Positions 9,588-18,728 of a stretch of 64,000 nucleotides of DNA are shown piece by piece. The DNA comes from Cellulophaga sp. BC115SP. GTDB taxonomy: Bacteria > Bacteroidota > Bacteroidia > Cytophagales > Spirosomataceae. The stretch spans positions 62,001 to 126,000 of the forward strand of contig NZ_JAAALB010000012.1 of NCBI RefSeq assembly GCF_009905545.1. The letters run 5' to 3'. Position 1 is the stretch's first letter, and every line of letters begins with the position of its first letter. The notes beneath the pieces are model-generated. The model worked only from the letters and a program-made list of their open reading frames with translations. It was not told the DNA's origin and made no database searches. Both the position numbers and the translations under genes were made by a program.

Positions 9588-10394
9588 CTAGATATCAGAA
9601 TAATCCGTTGGTCTCAAGAAACGTGTATCATTTTTTGAAACATTGTGCTGATACTTTGGCATGGCTGATAAAGTTTTCCATTCTGGATCAGCACTAAATG
9701 CCTTCCAGTGAGCATCTCTATCGGCTTTATTTTCAAAGGTTGTCATATAAATCAAGTTCGGCATTGCTGCACCTGAAATTACTTCCGAGTAAAAAACTGC
9801 ATTGAAGTTCAATCTTTTAAACAATTTAACCTCTCCACCAGCATTAAACATATCTACTTTGTTGACGTATAGTTTCTCGCTTGGACCTTCATAACTTCTA
9901 AATTCATACACTCTTTCTGATTTCGGAGAAGAAAGCGCTGGCATTTGGAAATGCGGCTGGTCTACAAATGCTCTCATCAAAATCGACTCCATACGTGTGT
10001 ACACTGGCTTGTCCCAAGGAGTGTCAATATAGTCTTTACCAGCCTCTAAGTAGGTTTTATCAGCAGAAAGTTTACCTTCCAGTTTCGCCCATTCATCCTG
10101 TGACTTAAAAGGAATAAATACATACACTAATTTTTCGGCTGGCTCAGCAGCATCTGGTGCAATAATAGGCTTAAATACTCCAACTTTCTCAATTCCAGCA
10201 CGGTGCAATGCAGGCATATAAGCATTTTGTAAATAATTGTCGAGCCTTGATTCTTGCTCGGCTGTTTTCAAACGATAAATAACTAACTGATAAAAATCCC
10301 TTTTAGGAGCGGCTGCCCATGAAGCCAAAGAAGTAAGAATTGTAACCAATAGTGCCAATACAGCCACTAATTTGGTACGAAATACATGTTTCAT
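9588..10394 (-). CDS. Secreted NIPSNAP-family protein
   Basis: The 268-residue protein begins with a signal peptide (about 1-28; KLVAVLALLVTILTSLASWAAA). Two NIPSNAP-type ferredoxin-like alpha/beta domains follow: one from about 33 (FYQLVIYRLKTAEQESRLDNYL) and one from about 160 (VYEFRSYEGPSEKLYVNKVDMF). Proteins of this family in Bacteroidota are exported and of unknown function. It is transcribed alone, with its own terminator and a -7 box upstream. The family assignment is fairly sure; the role is not. Confidence 0.85.
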   Translation of the reverse strand: MKHVFRTKLVAVLALLVTILTSLASWAAAPKRDFYQLVIYRLKTAEQESRLDNYLQNAYMPALHRAGIEKVGVFKPIIAPDAAEPAEKLVYVFIPFKSQDEWAKLEGKLSADKTYLEAGKDYIDTPWDKPVYTRMESILMRAFVDQPHFQMPALSSPKSERVYEFRSYEGPSEKLYVNKVDMFNAGGEVKLFKRLNFNAVFYSEVISGAAMPNLIYMTTFENKADRDAHWKAFSADPEWKTLSAMPKYQHNVSKNDTRFLRPTDYSDI

Positions 10395-10484
10395 TTTCTA
10401 TTAAAATAATTAGTGAATAATGTTTGAATATATAGATAAAACAAGAAATCATTGTTTTTTACTTATACATCTAACAAAAATAGA

Positions 10485-10492
10485 AAATAAAA
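10485..10492 (-). promoter_or_regulatory. Candidate -7 box for the NIPSNAP gene
   Basis: The minus strand reads TATTTTTG, an exact TAnnTTTG match about 90 bp before the start. No clear -33 TTG is seen. Confidence 0.35.
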
Positions 10493-10543
10493 ATAGTCAT
10501 TCTACCATGTTTTATCGTTTAAGGATAAATAGCTTCCAAAAGC

Positions 10544-10585
10544 AAATTGCCTCTTGAAGAATAAATTCTTCAAGAGGCAATTTTT
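10544..10585 (-). terminator. Intrinsic terminator after the small unknown gene
   Basis: A perfect 19-bp inverted repeat with AATTGCCTCTTGAAGAAT on one arm and only two unpaired bases between arms (so a slightly larger loop in practice). It lies about 30 bp after the stop of the minus-strand gene at 10615-10965, flanked by A/T tracts on both sides. Confidence 0.8.
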
Positions 10586-10614
10586 ATTAAATACACCTAA
10601 ATTTTCACTAGCAT

Positions 10615-10965
10615 TTATGCTAAAGCCCCTTCTCCTAACACTTCGTATAACATACTATTTAAGGAAAGAACAAATTTTGTTCCATCCAACAAATCTCTCA
10701 ACTGAACAATTTCACAAAGCGTTAGCTCCCATGAAAGTTGAGCTTGAGGAGCCTCAACTAACTCATAATCAAAATCATCTGACAAATTAAATATCATTTG
10801 ATGAATATCTATTGAAGATACTTTACGGCGAAATGCTAGAAAATCATGAATTTTAAAACTCGCGACCATTCCATTAAAATGGACATGAATTTTGTTTGTC
10901 AAATCGCATTGCCAAGTACTCCCTTTTGAATTCTGATATAATTCGTGAAATGCTGGATATTCCAT
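10615..10965 (-). CDS. Small Bacteroidota protein of unknown function
   Basis: The 116-residue protein has no signal peptide or membrane segment. An early Cys lies in STWQCDLTNKIHVHFNG, followed by an FxxFRRKV segment and a C-terminal amphipathic part (LTLCEIVQLRDLLDGTKFVL). The layout matches the protein at 22962-23303, which has HCTCCNQ, LRQFKAVM and a similar C-terminal half. I take the two as distant members of one small family that I cannot name with certainty. It is followed by a strong terminator, so it is probably a genuine single-gene unit. Confidence 0.65.
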   Translation of the reverse strand: MEYPAFHELYQNSKGSTWQCDLTNKIHVHFNGMVASFKIHDFLAFRRKVSSIDIHQMIFNLSDDFDYELVEAPQAQLSWELTLCEIVQLRDLLDGTKFVLSLNSMLYEVLGEGALA

Positions 10966-11073
10966 AACCTAACCTCTATTTTGAATACACTACAAAGTTA
11001 ATAGGAGAAAGAATAACAAGCAATAGTTATTTAAAATAAGTCTAAATAAATTTTCATACCTACATCACAAAAA

Positions 11074-11097
11074 ACGGCTACTCCGAAAAGTAGCCGT
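11074..11097 (-). terminator. Intrinsic terminator of the MFS gene
   Basis: A 9-bp stem ACGGCTACT with a 6-nt loop is followed on the minus strand by T7. It lies about 80 bp after the MFS stop. Confidence 0.8.
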
Positions 11098-11178
11098 CCA
11101 ATAACAATTAAGATGTGGTGATAATCTGGGTTATATGATGCCAATTTACGGCATTAAACCTAATAATCCCACATTCAG

Positions 11179-12483
11179 CTATAATTTTACTTTCTCCATT
11201 TTTGGTGCAAAAAAGTGCATGGCTAACCAAGCAATAATATATGCCATAGAGCAAATGATGAAGATAACATTGTAACCGATGTTTATATCTCCTGCTTTTT
11301 TGTAAGTATCTAACAAATAACCTACTAAGATAGGAAACAGGATTCCACCAACAGAGCCTGCCATACTACCAATTCCTACTACTGAACTAATCGCCTTGCG
11401 AGGAAACATATCTGAAGCTGTTGTAAAAATATTCGCACTCCAAGCTTGGTGTGCTGCCATTGCTAGAGCAATCAGTCCAACTGCCTGCCAGATATTAGTG
11501 CAATATTGTGCAAAAAACACAGGCAATACCGCCAATGCAAAACTCAACATGGATGCTTTTCTTGCCTTAAATACAGTCCAACCTTTCTTGATGAGGTAAC
11601 CCGATAGGTATCCCCCGCCAATGCTGCCTATTGTCGTAGCTGTATAAACTACAATTAACTCGATACTTGGCTTTTTCAAATCTAGTTGAAAACGCTCTGC
11701 AAAATAAGAAGGTAACCAGTAAAGGAAAAACCACCAAATGGGGTCAGTAAACATTTTACCAAATACAAAAGCCCAAGTTTGACGAATCCCAAAAAGTTTA
11801 ATCCATTTCACCGATTCTGTCGTTTCTACTTCTTGCTCATCTGCATCGCTATTGATAAATTCTAATTCTTCTTGGCTTAATTTAGGGTGTTTGGTGGGAG
11901 TTTCGTAATATAATTTCCAGAAAATCAACCAAATAAAACCTACTCCACCCGTAATGATAAACGCCTCACGCCAACCATAAGCTCCCAAAATCCAAGGTAC
12001 CATAATTGGAGCTACTACCGCGCCAATGTTCGCACCTGAATTGAATATACCTGTAGCAAAAGCTCGCTCTTTTTTGGGAAACCATTCAGCAACCGTTTTA
12101 ATAGCAGCAGGAAAGTTACCAGACTCACCTAAGCCCAAAAGCATACGCATACTTGCTAGTCCAAAAGTTGAACTTACCGCAGCATGCAGAACTGCCGCAA
12201 TACTCCACCAAATAACCGAAATTGTGTAACCTAATTTTGTCCCAATTTTATCGATGATTCTACCAAAAAACAAAAAACCTGTGGCATAAGCGGCCGTAAA
12301 CGCCATAATTACTTGACTATAATCAGACTCGGTCCAGTTAAATTCTTTTTCTAGGGTTGGCTTCAATAATCCAATTACTTGACGGTCAAGGTAATTGATA
12401 GTGGTAGCAAAAAAAAGTAAGAGGACTATTCTCCAACGATATTGAGGAATTTTAGAATTCATAAAAAACAGTTTAGGGTTCAT
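11179..12483 (-). CDS. MFS transporter, anion:cation symporter family (hexuronate-type)
   Basis: The 434-residue membrane protein has about 12 hydrophobic segments. The N-terminal signature is ATTINYLDRQVIGLLKPTLEKEF, and the cytoplasmic loop motif is GRIIDKIGTKLGY. MLLGLGESGNFPAAIKTVAEWFPKKERAFATGIFNSG is typical of the ACS group (ExuT, GudP and relatives). It should import a sugar acid or similar organic anion with protons or Na+. Two in-frame ATGs exist (12483 and 12462); the second gives the more usual short N-terminus. It is divergent from a secreted carboxylesterase, which could supply its substrate; that is inference. Confidence 0.85.
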   Translation of the reverse strand: MNPKLFFMNSKIPQYRWRIVLLLFFATTINYLDRQVIGLLKPTLEKEFNWTESDYSQVIMAFTAAYATGFLFFGRIIDKIGTKLGYTISVIWWSIAAVLHAAVSSTFGLASMRMLLGLGESGNFPAAIKTVAEWFPKKERAFATGIFNSGANIGAVVAPIMVPWILGAYGWREAFIITGGVGFIWLIFWKLYYETPTKHPKLSQEELEFINSDADEQEVETTESVKWIKLFGIRQTWAFVFGKMFTDPIWWFFLYWLPSYFAERFQLDLKKPSIELIVVYTATTIGSIGGGYLSGYLIKKGWTVFKARKASMLSFALAVLPVFFAQYCTNIWQAVGLIALAMAAHQAWSANIFTTASDMFPRKAISSVVGIGSMAGSVGGILFPILVGYLLDTYKKAGDINIGYNVIFIICSMAYIIAWLAMHFFAPKMEKVKL

Positions 12484-12828
12484 TGCTCAACCACAACGGT
12501 ACGCAAACGAACATTTTGATGATTAGAGTTAATGAGTAAAGACGCCAATCATGATTATTTACCCAAACTTTCTTAGATATGTATAATTTTTTTCACACTT
12601 TTTTGTATTAAATCCAAATTTTTCACCACATTTGCATCTATAGTCTCACATTGAGACAATTGCTCAAATGATATTTTCTTATTATCCAATTATCTAAAAA
12701 AGTAAGTAAATGGATAATCATAAAGGTTGCTAGCAACAAGATATAAGCATTATTGCTGTACGACTTGTTATCTTTTGTAAAGAGCGCCTTCGCTTTATCT
12801 ATTTTCTTACACTTATACTTATTAACTA
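12484..12828. other. Divergent intergenic region between MFS transporter and carboxylesterase
   Basis: The 345 bp hold no ORF of note. They contain A/T-rich stretches and a 6-bp inverted repeat, GTCTCA-CAT-TGAGAC, at 12643-12657. I find no exact TAnnTTTG box on either strand. Promoters for both genes must lie here, and the short palindrome is a candidate shared operator. Confidence 0.4.
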
Positions 12829-14457
12829 ATGAAAAAAATCATTTTATTGGGTGGCTTACTGGCTGTAAGCACACTAGCAACCTCATCATTTTCATATTCC
12901 CAAACAGACCCGCTAGTGGCAGGTAAGAATATAGCCGTTGTAAGCACAGACCTAGGAAAAGTTCGAGGTTATATTCACAATGGAACTTTTACGTACAAGG
13001 GTATTCCTTATGCTCAATCTGAGCGCTTTATGCCTCCTACTCGCCCAAAAGCTTGGACAGATGTACGTAGTTCCACAGCCTATGGGCCAGTTTGTCCGAC
13101 CGACCCAACAACCACAGTATTTGATCCTCTCGAATTTGCCTTTAATCATAATTGGGGCTATACCAACGAAAACTGTCAAACCCTTAATGTTTGGTCACAA
13201 GGTATAAATGATGGCAAAAAGCGCCCTGTTATGGTTTGGTTACACGGAGGCGGCTTTAGTGCAGGTTCTGCTATTGAGCTACCATCTTATGAAGGCGAAA
13301 ATCTTAGTAAAAAAGGAGACGTAGTAGTCGTATCTATCAATCACCGTTTGAATGTCCTTGGCTTTCTGGACTTGTCAAGTTTTGGTGACAAATACAAAAA
13401 ATCAGCCAATGTCGGAATGATGGATGCTGTTATGGCTTTGGAGTGGGTCAAAAATAATATTGCCAACTTTGGTGGTGACCCAAACAACGTTACCATTTTC
13501 GGTCAATCGGGAGGTGGTGCCAAAGTTACCACGTTGATGTATGCACCGTCTGCAAAAGGTTTATTTCATAAAGCTATCAATCAGAGTGGTAGTTATCGCC
13601 AGAGCTTTTTGGAACAAGAAGATAGTAAAAAAATAGGCGAAGCTTTGTTAGAAGTATTGGGTTTGAAACCAAATCAGGTAGATTCTTTACAAAAAATCCC
13701 TTACGAAAAATTGAATGAGGCAAGCAAAAAAGCGATAGCTAAAGTTCAAGACCAAATGAAAAAAGACGGAAAAGCTTTTGTAGGAGGTGGCTTAGGCTGG
13801 GGACCTGTGCATGATGGAGACTTTTTGCCTTATCAACAAGTTGACCCCGCTGGTTTAGCTATTTCCAAAGATATTCCATTTATGTTGGGGTGCACCAAAA
13901 ATGAATTTATGGCTTCGTTGCTGAACCCTGCTATTCGTGATTTTAGCAAAGAACAAGCTGTAGATTTTCTTAAAAAACGTTACGCTGATAAAACGGATGC
14001 TTATCTGAAGGCTGTTGAAAAAGCCTATCCTAATACCACAAAACCATCCGACTATATCGATATTGATTTGGCAGCATTTAGACCAGGGATGGTCAAGCAT
14101 GCTAACTTAAAAGCAGACTTTGGAGGAGCGCCTGTTTATGCCTACCTATTTACATGGCAATCTCCTGTAAATGATGGTATGTACAAAGCGGTTCATTGTA
14201 TAGAATTGGGTTTTGTTTTCAATAACATCGACCGTTGCCAAGAAATGACTGGTGGTGGAAAAGAAGCAAAAATCCTAGAAGACAAAATGAGTCAAGCATG
14301 GATTAATTTTGCTCGAACTGGCAACCCAGCTCACAAAGGCTTACCATCTTGGCCAGCTTATTCCTCACAAAATGGAGCAACAATGTTTTTTGATAATAAA
14401 GTCGAAGTGCGAAATCATCATGATAAAGAATTGCTAGAGATAAGTTCTAGTAAGTAA
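12829..14457 (+). CDS. Secreted type-B carboxylesterase
   Basis: The 542-residue protein has a signal peptide (MKKIILLGGLLAVSTLATSS, cleaved near 24) and an alpha/beta-hydrolase fold of the carboxylesterase/PnbA type. Visible motifs are the oxyanion hole HGGGF, the nucleophile Ser in FGQSGGG, the acidic residue in GCTKNEF, and the catalytic His in AVHCIELGFVF (usual form HGxELPFVF). It hydrolyses carboxylic esters outside the cytoplasm. Deacylation of plant polysaccharides is possible given the glycan genes later in the window. It is divergent from the MFS transporter and ends in a terminator. Confidence 0.9.
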   Translation: MKKIILLGGLLAVSTLATSSFSYSQTDPLVAGKNIAVVSTDLGKVRGYIHNGTFTYKGIPYAQSERFMPPTRPKAWTDVRSSTAYGPVCPTDPTTTVFDPLEFAFNHNWGYTNENCQTLNVWSQGINDGKKRPVMVWLHGGGFSAGSAIELPSYEGENLSKKGDVVVVSINHRLNVLGFLDLSSFGDKYKKSANVGMMDAVMALEWVKNNIANFGGDPNNVTIFGQSGGGAKVTTLMYAPSAKGLFHKAINQSGSYRQSFLEQEDSKKIGEALLEVLGLKPNQVDSLQKIPYEKLNEASKKAIAKVQDQMKKDGKAFVGGGLGWGPVHDGDFLPYQQVDPAGLAISKDIPFMLGCTKNEFMASLLNPAIRDFSKEQAVDFLKKRYADKTDAYLKAVEKAYPNTTKPSDYIDIDLAAFRPGMVKHANLKADFGGAPVYAYLFTWQSPVNDGMYKAVHCIELGFVFNNIDRCQEMTGGGKEAKILEDKMSQAWINFARTGNPAHKGLPSWPAYSSQNGATMFFDNKVEVRNHHDKELLEISSSK

Positions 14458-14555
14458 CAGGCTGTTATTGGTTAATTGTATATCCGTTATTTGAAGATAC
14501 TCACCATTAGAAGTGTATTATAAGTGCAAATTTTCTTTATAGTTGATAAATGAGT

Positions 14556-14592
14556 AATTGGTTTCAGAGTTTTCTGAAACCAATTTTTTTTT
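14556..14592 (+). terminator. Intrinsic terminator of the carboxylesterase gene
   Basis: A 13-bp perfect stem (AATTGGTTTCAGA) with a 4-nt loop is followed by T9. It lies about 100 bp after the stop. Confidence 0.85.
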
Positions 14593-14631
14593 ACCCTATT
14601 TTTTCAAGAAATTTAGGAAAATTTATACGCC

Positions 14632-16056
14632 ATGACACTCCAAAATAATTCTCTAACCGACCTACATCAAGTAGAGACACTCAACACAACTGCTGCTCAT
14701 CTCTTAATTATCAGCGATTTACATATAGCCAGAGGAAAAGAACCCTCTGGAATGATTACAGGAACTGAAAACTTTTTTGCAGATGATGCGCTTCAGCGAT
14801 GGATTCAATTTCATCTGCACAAATACCAAGAAGAATCCGCTCTTTTAGTGATTAATGGCGACTTTATCGACTTTTTGAGAGTCATTTTTACCGAAACAGA
14901 AGTCCTTCACTTTGATTATGTTGAATGGCAAAAAATATTGCAAAAAGTTCAAATTCACAAAACTATTGAAGAGCTCAAAAACAGCTTCACAGAGGACGAG
15001 AAAGTATACGGATTTAAAACCGATGATTTTAAATCTATTTGGAAGTTAGAAAAAGTTTTTGCAGGTCACGAAAAAGTATTTCTTGCCCTTGTAGAATGGT
15101 TAAGCTGCCCCAACAAAGAACTCCTAATCCTTAAGGGAAATCATGATTTGGAATGGCACTGGGAAAAGGTTCAAGCCTATTTTTCTGTAAAATTAAATGA
15201 GATTGCCCTCCAACATAATAAGCGAATAATTGGCAAAATATCTTTTATACAAGACTCCATAATCATCAACGAAAAACTCTATATCGAACACGGGCATCGT
15301 TATGATAAATTTTCTCATGTAGTCGGAACGCCAACATTGGATGGCAAACTAAGCGGACAATTAAGATTGCCTTTGGGCTCATTTGTCAACAGATACTTGC
15401 TTAATCGCATTGAAATAGCCTATCCTTTTCTTGATAATATTCGTCCAACTAGTAATATTCTCGCTATTCTATTAAAAGAGAGATTTCCATTAGCTATCGA
15501 AATTTTGACTAAAAGGGTACTGGCATTATTAAAATTTGTTGATAAAAAGGCCTTTTCTTATGTTTTTGGTCAGGCACTGACCTTTATTGGCATCATCATG
15601 ATACCTGTGGTGCTTACCATTTTTTTGATGTATAAAGATATTACTAACATCAATCTAAAAGGAGACTGGAGCAACTTAAGCTTTTTGAAAAACCTAGGTA
15701 CTTTAGTTATCTCTTATATAATTGGACAGTTCGTGGGTGTTTTCAATCTCAAAGAACCTGATGATCTCTCGCAGGAAGCACCTAATATTTTCAAGAAATA
15801 CCCAAATCTAGAAGTCATCACGATGGGACATACACACAATCCTATGCAAATATTTCAGGATAATAAAGCATTTTTTAATTCAGGTACGTGGATTCCAATT
15901 GTCGAACATACCGTAGGAAACCTTAAAGAAGATAAAACTTATAATTATCTAGAGCTCAACTTTTTAGAAAAAGAACTATTTACGAAAGACTCGCTTAAGC
16001 GTTGGAATGATGATGCTTTAAGACCAGAAAGCTTGTATTTGACCTTAAAAAACTAA
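14632..16056 (+). CDS. Membrane-attached metallophosphoesterase
   Basis: The 474-residue calcineurin-like phosphoesterase shows the metal-binding blocks in order: SDLH (D29, H31), NGDFIDF, LKGNHD, IEHGHRYD and MGHTHNP. Between the last two blocks are two hydrophobic segments (ALTFIGIIMIPVVLTIFLMY and LGTLVISYIIGQFVGVF) that should anchor it in the membrane. The substrate is unknown; relatives act on phosphomonoesters or diesters, including UDP-diacylglucosamine. It is preceded by the esterase terminator and followed by an unrelated receiver gene, so it seems monocistronic. Confidence 0.85.
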   Translation: MTLQNNSLTDLHQVETLNTTAAHLLIISDLHIARGKEPSGMITGTENFFADDALQRWIQFHLHKYQEESALLVINGDFIDFLRVIFTETEVLHFDYVEWQKILQKVQIHKTIEELKNSFTEDEKVYGFKTDDFKSIWKLEKVFAGHEKVFLALVEWLSCPNKELLILKGNHDLEWHWEKVQAYFSVKLNEIALQHNKRIIGKISFIQDSIIINEKLYIEHGHRYDKFSHVVGTPTLDGKLSGQLRLPLGSFVNRYLLNRIEIAYPFLDNIRPTSNILAILLKERFPLAIEILTKRVLALLKFVDKKAFSYVFGQALTFIGIIMIPVVLTIFLMYKDITNINLKGDWSNLSFLKNLGTLVISYIIGQFVGVFNLKEPDDLSQEAPNIFKKYPNLEVITMGHTHNPMQIFQDNKAFFNSGTWIPIVEHTVGNLKEDKTYNYLELNFLEKELFTKDSLKRWNDDALRPESLYLTLKN

Positions 16057-16237
16057 TAGAATTAGCCTTCTAAAATGATTATCTCGTAGATTTTATACCG
16101 TAAAATAAAAACAAACAAAATTTTCTTCACTTAAGGTATGATTATTGCGATAAAATAGTTATTCTTGTAATGCAACAACAGAAGCATCACAAGAATAACT
16201 AACTACTTTGCCCTTAACTTTACCTACCATTGTTGTG

Positions 16238-16636
16238 ATGAATTTTAAAAAGAAACTTCTTGTTGTAGATCAGTCTGATTCTACCAAAATTATCCTCGAC
16301 CATTTTATAGGAAAAGAATTTGACATAATCCAGAAAAGTAACGGCTACGAAGCCATTGATTTTTTGAACTCTGGTGTTGACATTGATTTTCTTATTACTG
16401 AATTAAACCTCCCTCTATTGAATGGAAAAGAGTTAATACGAAAGCTCCGTCAGAGTCATCTTTTTTCCAATCTACCTATTCTATTGTTAACGGCAAGTTC
16501 AGAAAGCAAAGACCGCATTGAATGTATGAACTTGGGTGCTGACAATTACATAGAAAAACCTTTTAATCCTTTTGAAATTCAAGCTAGAATTAATGCTGTA
16601 TTGCGTTTGTGCCAACGTACAAACTATATTCAGTAG
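16238..16636 (+). CDS. Atypical receiver-domain protein with Glu at the phospho-acceptor site
   Basis: The 132-residue protein has a full receiver fold but altered chemistry. The acidic start is V-V-D11-Q-S-D14. The position normally held by the phosphorylated Asp is E55, in LITELNLPLLNG (usual form LITDLNMPxMNG). The switch Thr (LLLTAS) and the Lys (YIEKPF) are kept. Glu there often mimics the phosphorylated state, so it may be constitutively on or work without a kinase; that is inference. I prefer the ATG at 16238 to the upstream TTG at 16208. It stands alone, convergent with the next gene. Confidence 0.85.
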   Translation: MNFKKKLLVVDQSDSTKIILDHFIGKEFDIIQKSNGYEAIDFLNSGVDIDFLITELNLPLLNGKELIRKLRQSHLFSNLPILLLTASSESKDRIECMNLGADNYIEKPFNPFEIQARINAVLRLCQRTNYIQ

Positions 16637-16644
16637 CCTTTGAA

Positions 16645-16738
16645 GAGGTCATTTGTGGGATTCTATTTAGCTTTCTGAATATATATCCTTACTTTATGAT
16701 TTTAATGCAATAAAACCGCAGAATCCCCAAGTGGCCTC
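16645..16738. repeat. Imperfect inverted repeat between convergent genes
   Basis: Arms of about 20 bp (16645-16664 and 16720-16738) pair with a few G-T wobbles and one bulge, separated by 55 bp of A/T-rich DNA. The arms share GAGG and GGGATTCT. No T-run follows. It could be a weak two-way terminator or a tiny MITE-like remnant. Confidence 0.4.
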
Positions 16739-18264
16739 TACAAATGAGATTTGTTTTTTGATTTTAATACATAAACGCTAGCCCTTTTTCCAGAGGATGA
16801 TTTAGCTTGTCCGTCCCTATCTTGAATATTAAATGCCCCTAATACAAGCTCTATATTTCCGTCTTTATCCAAATCGCCACAATCCATTACCATCCATTTT
16901 TTATCAGAAATTCCTTCTATAAAATGCGGAGTAAAGCCTTTTCCTGTATTCTCAAAATATAAAAAACCCTCTCCAGGATTTTGCTTTTTATCAGGAAAAA
17001 ATGAGATAGCTGCAATATCCATATCTCCATCACCGTCAAAATCTTGACTTAGAGCCTTAGCTGCTCCGTGCATAGGATAGAAATATTGGTGCTTAAAATT
17101 CATTTTTCCATCGTTCAAATATACATGTACACCATGATAACGTTTTAGGGAGATAGAAGCGTCGGCATTATCGCCGTTGGTGTAAACTATATCTTGATAA
17201 CCATCTTTGTTGATGTCAACTACTTGAATAAAACTTGAGCCGTAAATAGGAGGAAAACGCAAGACACGCTGTGGCTCAAAATTTCCATTCCCTTGATTTT
17301 TGAGTATCCAAATACCCTCATCACCTTGGGTTTGCAAAACCACAATATCAGGTAATTTATCTCCAGTTATGTCAGTTATACTGGCATTTCGAATACCTGA
17401 AAAACTCAATATTTCTTTCTTCAATTTAAAGTTTTGATCATACCACGTTAACTTTCCTATATCGTTACCAAATTCACAAATCAGATAATCAGGCGTACCA
17501 TTAGCATCCAAATCTCCCACTGATATTTCGACAGGGCGACGGAGTTTTTCTACTAAGGTCTGAGGTGTGCTTTTTGAAATATTCCATAATTTCCCTAATG
17601 CTTGATCATTGGGATCCATGATTCCCATACCAAGCGCCATCATACTAACAGGTGTTTTTACAACATCCGAAACAGGACTTTCGGTTGGAACTTCTGAGAT
17701 TTTTTGAAGTATTTTATCCCATTTTTCCACACGATTTCTACCGCGATGCGCTACATATAAGGCTTGTTCATCGGGTAAAATTTTCACCATTGTTACTAAA
17801 GCAGGCTCGTTGTTGGCATTTTCTAGTTTCTGTACATCAAACAAACCAGAAAGAGGAGTAGCTTGAACTTTTGAAACTTGAGGAATAGGTTTTTCAGGAG
17901 CATTCTTAACATAAAAGTCGACGATTTTCTTCCAATCCTCGGGCGCCATAGCTGGTTCATCTGGATAAATATTAGCTACCGATACCTCCATCATGTCTTC
18001 ATAACTGAAATTGGTGAGGTATCCCATTTTGTTTCCCATGCCAAGTCGTAAGGCCATTTTAGGTAAAATACCTTTAGCCCACCATTCTTTTTCGACAAGA
18101 TTAGGAGAAGGATAAGCGTGACAAGCCACACAATGTTGTTGAGATAGTTGTTCACCCGTCAAACCTGAGGGAACTAACTTTTGTTTGTTCGCTTTTGTTG
18201 AGTCACAAGAAACGTACAGAAGGGTATTAGCAATTAATAAGCTAAAAATAGATGCTCTATTCAT
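16738..18264 (-). CDS. FG-GAP repeat lipoprotein with cytochrome-c-type haem motif
   Basis: The 508-residue protein starts with a lipoprotein signal ending in LLYVSC (C20). A haem-binding CxxCH follows at C45-H49 (HCVACHAYP) in a short cytochrome-c-like region up to about 130. The rest is a beta-propeller of FG-GAP/VCBS repeats with Ca-binding loops: VGDLDANGTPDY, ITDITGDKLPDI, VVDINKDGYQDI, SQDFDGDGDMDI and CGDLDKDGNIEL. It should sit in the periplasm or outer membrane. Similar fusions occur in Bacteroidota without a known role. A C-terminal secretion tag is not seen. Confidence 0.85.
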   Translation of the reverse strand: MNRASIFSLLIANTLLYVSCDSTKANKQKLVPSGLTGEQLSQQHCVACHAYPSPNLVEKEWWAKGILPKMALRLGMGNKMGYLTNFSYEDMMEVSVANIYPDEPAMAPEDWKKIVDFYVKNAPEKPIPQVSKVQATPLSGLFDVQKLENANNEPALVTMVKILPDEQALYVAHRGRNRVEKWDKILQKISEVPTESPVSDVVKTPVSMMALGMGIMDPNDQALGKLWNISKSTPQTLVEKLRRPVEISVGDLDANGTPDYLICEFGNDIGKLTWYDQNFKLKKEILSFSGIRNASITDITGDKLPDIVVLQTQGDEGIWILKNQGNGNFEPQRVLRFPPIYGSSFIQVVDINKDGYQDIVYTNGDNADASISLKRYHGVHVYLNDGKMNFKHQYFYPMHGAAKALSQDFDGDGDMDIAAISFFPDKKQNPGEGFLYFENTGKGFTPHFIEGISDKKWMVMDCGDLDKDGNIELVLGAFNIQDRDGQAKSSSGKRASVYVLKSKNKSHL

Positions 18265-18409
18265 TACTGAAAATCATTTATGTGATGCGTGTAGACATCA
18301 TTTTTGGATAATAATTCAGTAATTTTATCATTTTCTGAAGGTAATAAAAGATTACTTTCATTTATTCGACCATACAGGCAAAACAATAGATAAATCGGAG
18401 TAACAAAAA

Positions 18410-18430
18410 AAAGCACCTTACTGGTGCTTT
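18410..18430 (-). terminator. Terminator overlapping the ferredoxin stop codon
   Basis: The stem AAAGCACC / GGTGCTTT has a 5-nt loop and a long T tract on the minus strand. One arm includes the TAA of the ferredoxin-like gene, an economical arrangement. Confidence 0.75.
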
Positions 18431-18695
18431 ATTCTTTTTCTAAAATAAATTTTTTGAAAAGTGCATCGGCTTGCCATACGGTAACTTCAGACAGCCATTG
18501 ATTTTGCGGTTGAAAACATAATATGGGAGCATGTTTACAGCGATCAGTACATTCAATTTTCACAATTTCAATCTTGTCTTTGAGTCCATGGTCTTTTATA
18601 GACTCCTTAAAGAACTTCCGAAGTTCTTTATGTTTTCCGCATTTGCTACCATCGCAAATCAGAATGGTTTTTTCGGGAAATGTTACATGAGACAT
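18429..18695 (-). CDS. Thioredoxin-like [2Fe-2S] ferredoxin
   Basis: The 88-residue protein matches the small (2Fe-2S) ferredoxin family with a thioredoxin fold. The four likely cluster ligands are C14 and C19 (LICDGSKCGKHK) and C49 and C53 (IECTDRCKHAP), a CX4C...CX3C pattern. It is a cytoplasmic electron carrier. It lies next to a PepSY membrane protein and a siderophore receptor on the same strand, so it may donate electrons for reduction of ferric siderophore. That role is inferred from context only. A terminator between it and the PepSY gene suggests separate transcripts. Confidence 0.85.
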   Translation of the reverse strand: MSHVTFPEKTILICDGSKCGKHKELRKFFKESIKDHGLKDKIEIVKIECTDRCKHAPILCFQPQNQWLSEVTVWQADALFKKFILEKE

Positions 18696-18728
18696 AACTT
18701 TTGAAGATTTTTAGTACAAGATAAAAAA

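Noticed and set aside
10554-10790. Small plus-strand gene opposite the unknown gene at 10615
   Set aside because: It overlaps a terminator stem and a better supported minus-strand gene; its composition is that of an antisense shadow.
16208-16237. TTG start for the Glu-type receiver
   Set aside because: The extension has no receiver likeness, while the ATG at 16238 starts the fold at the usual distance.
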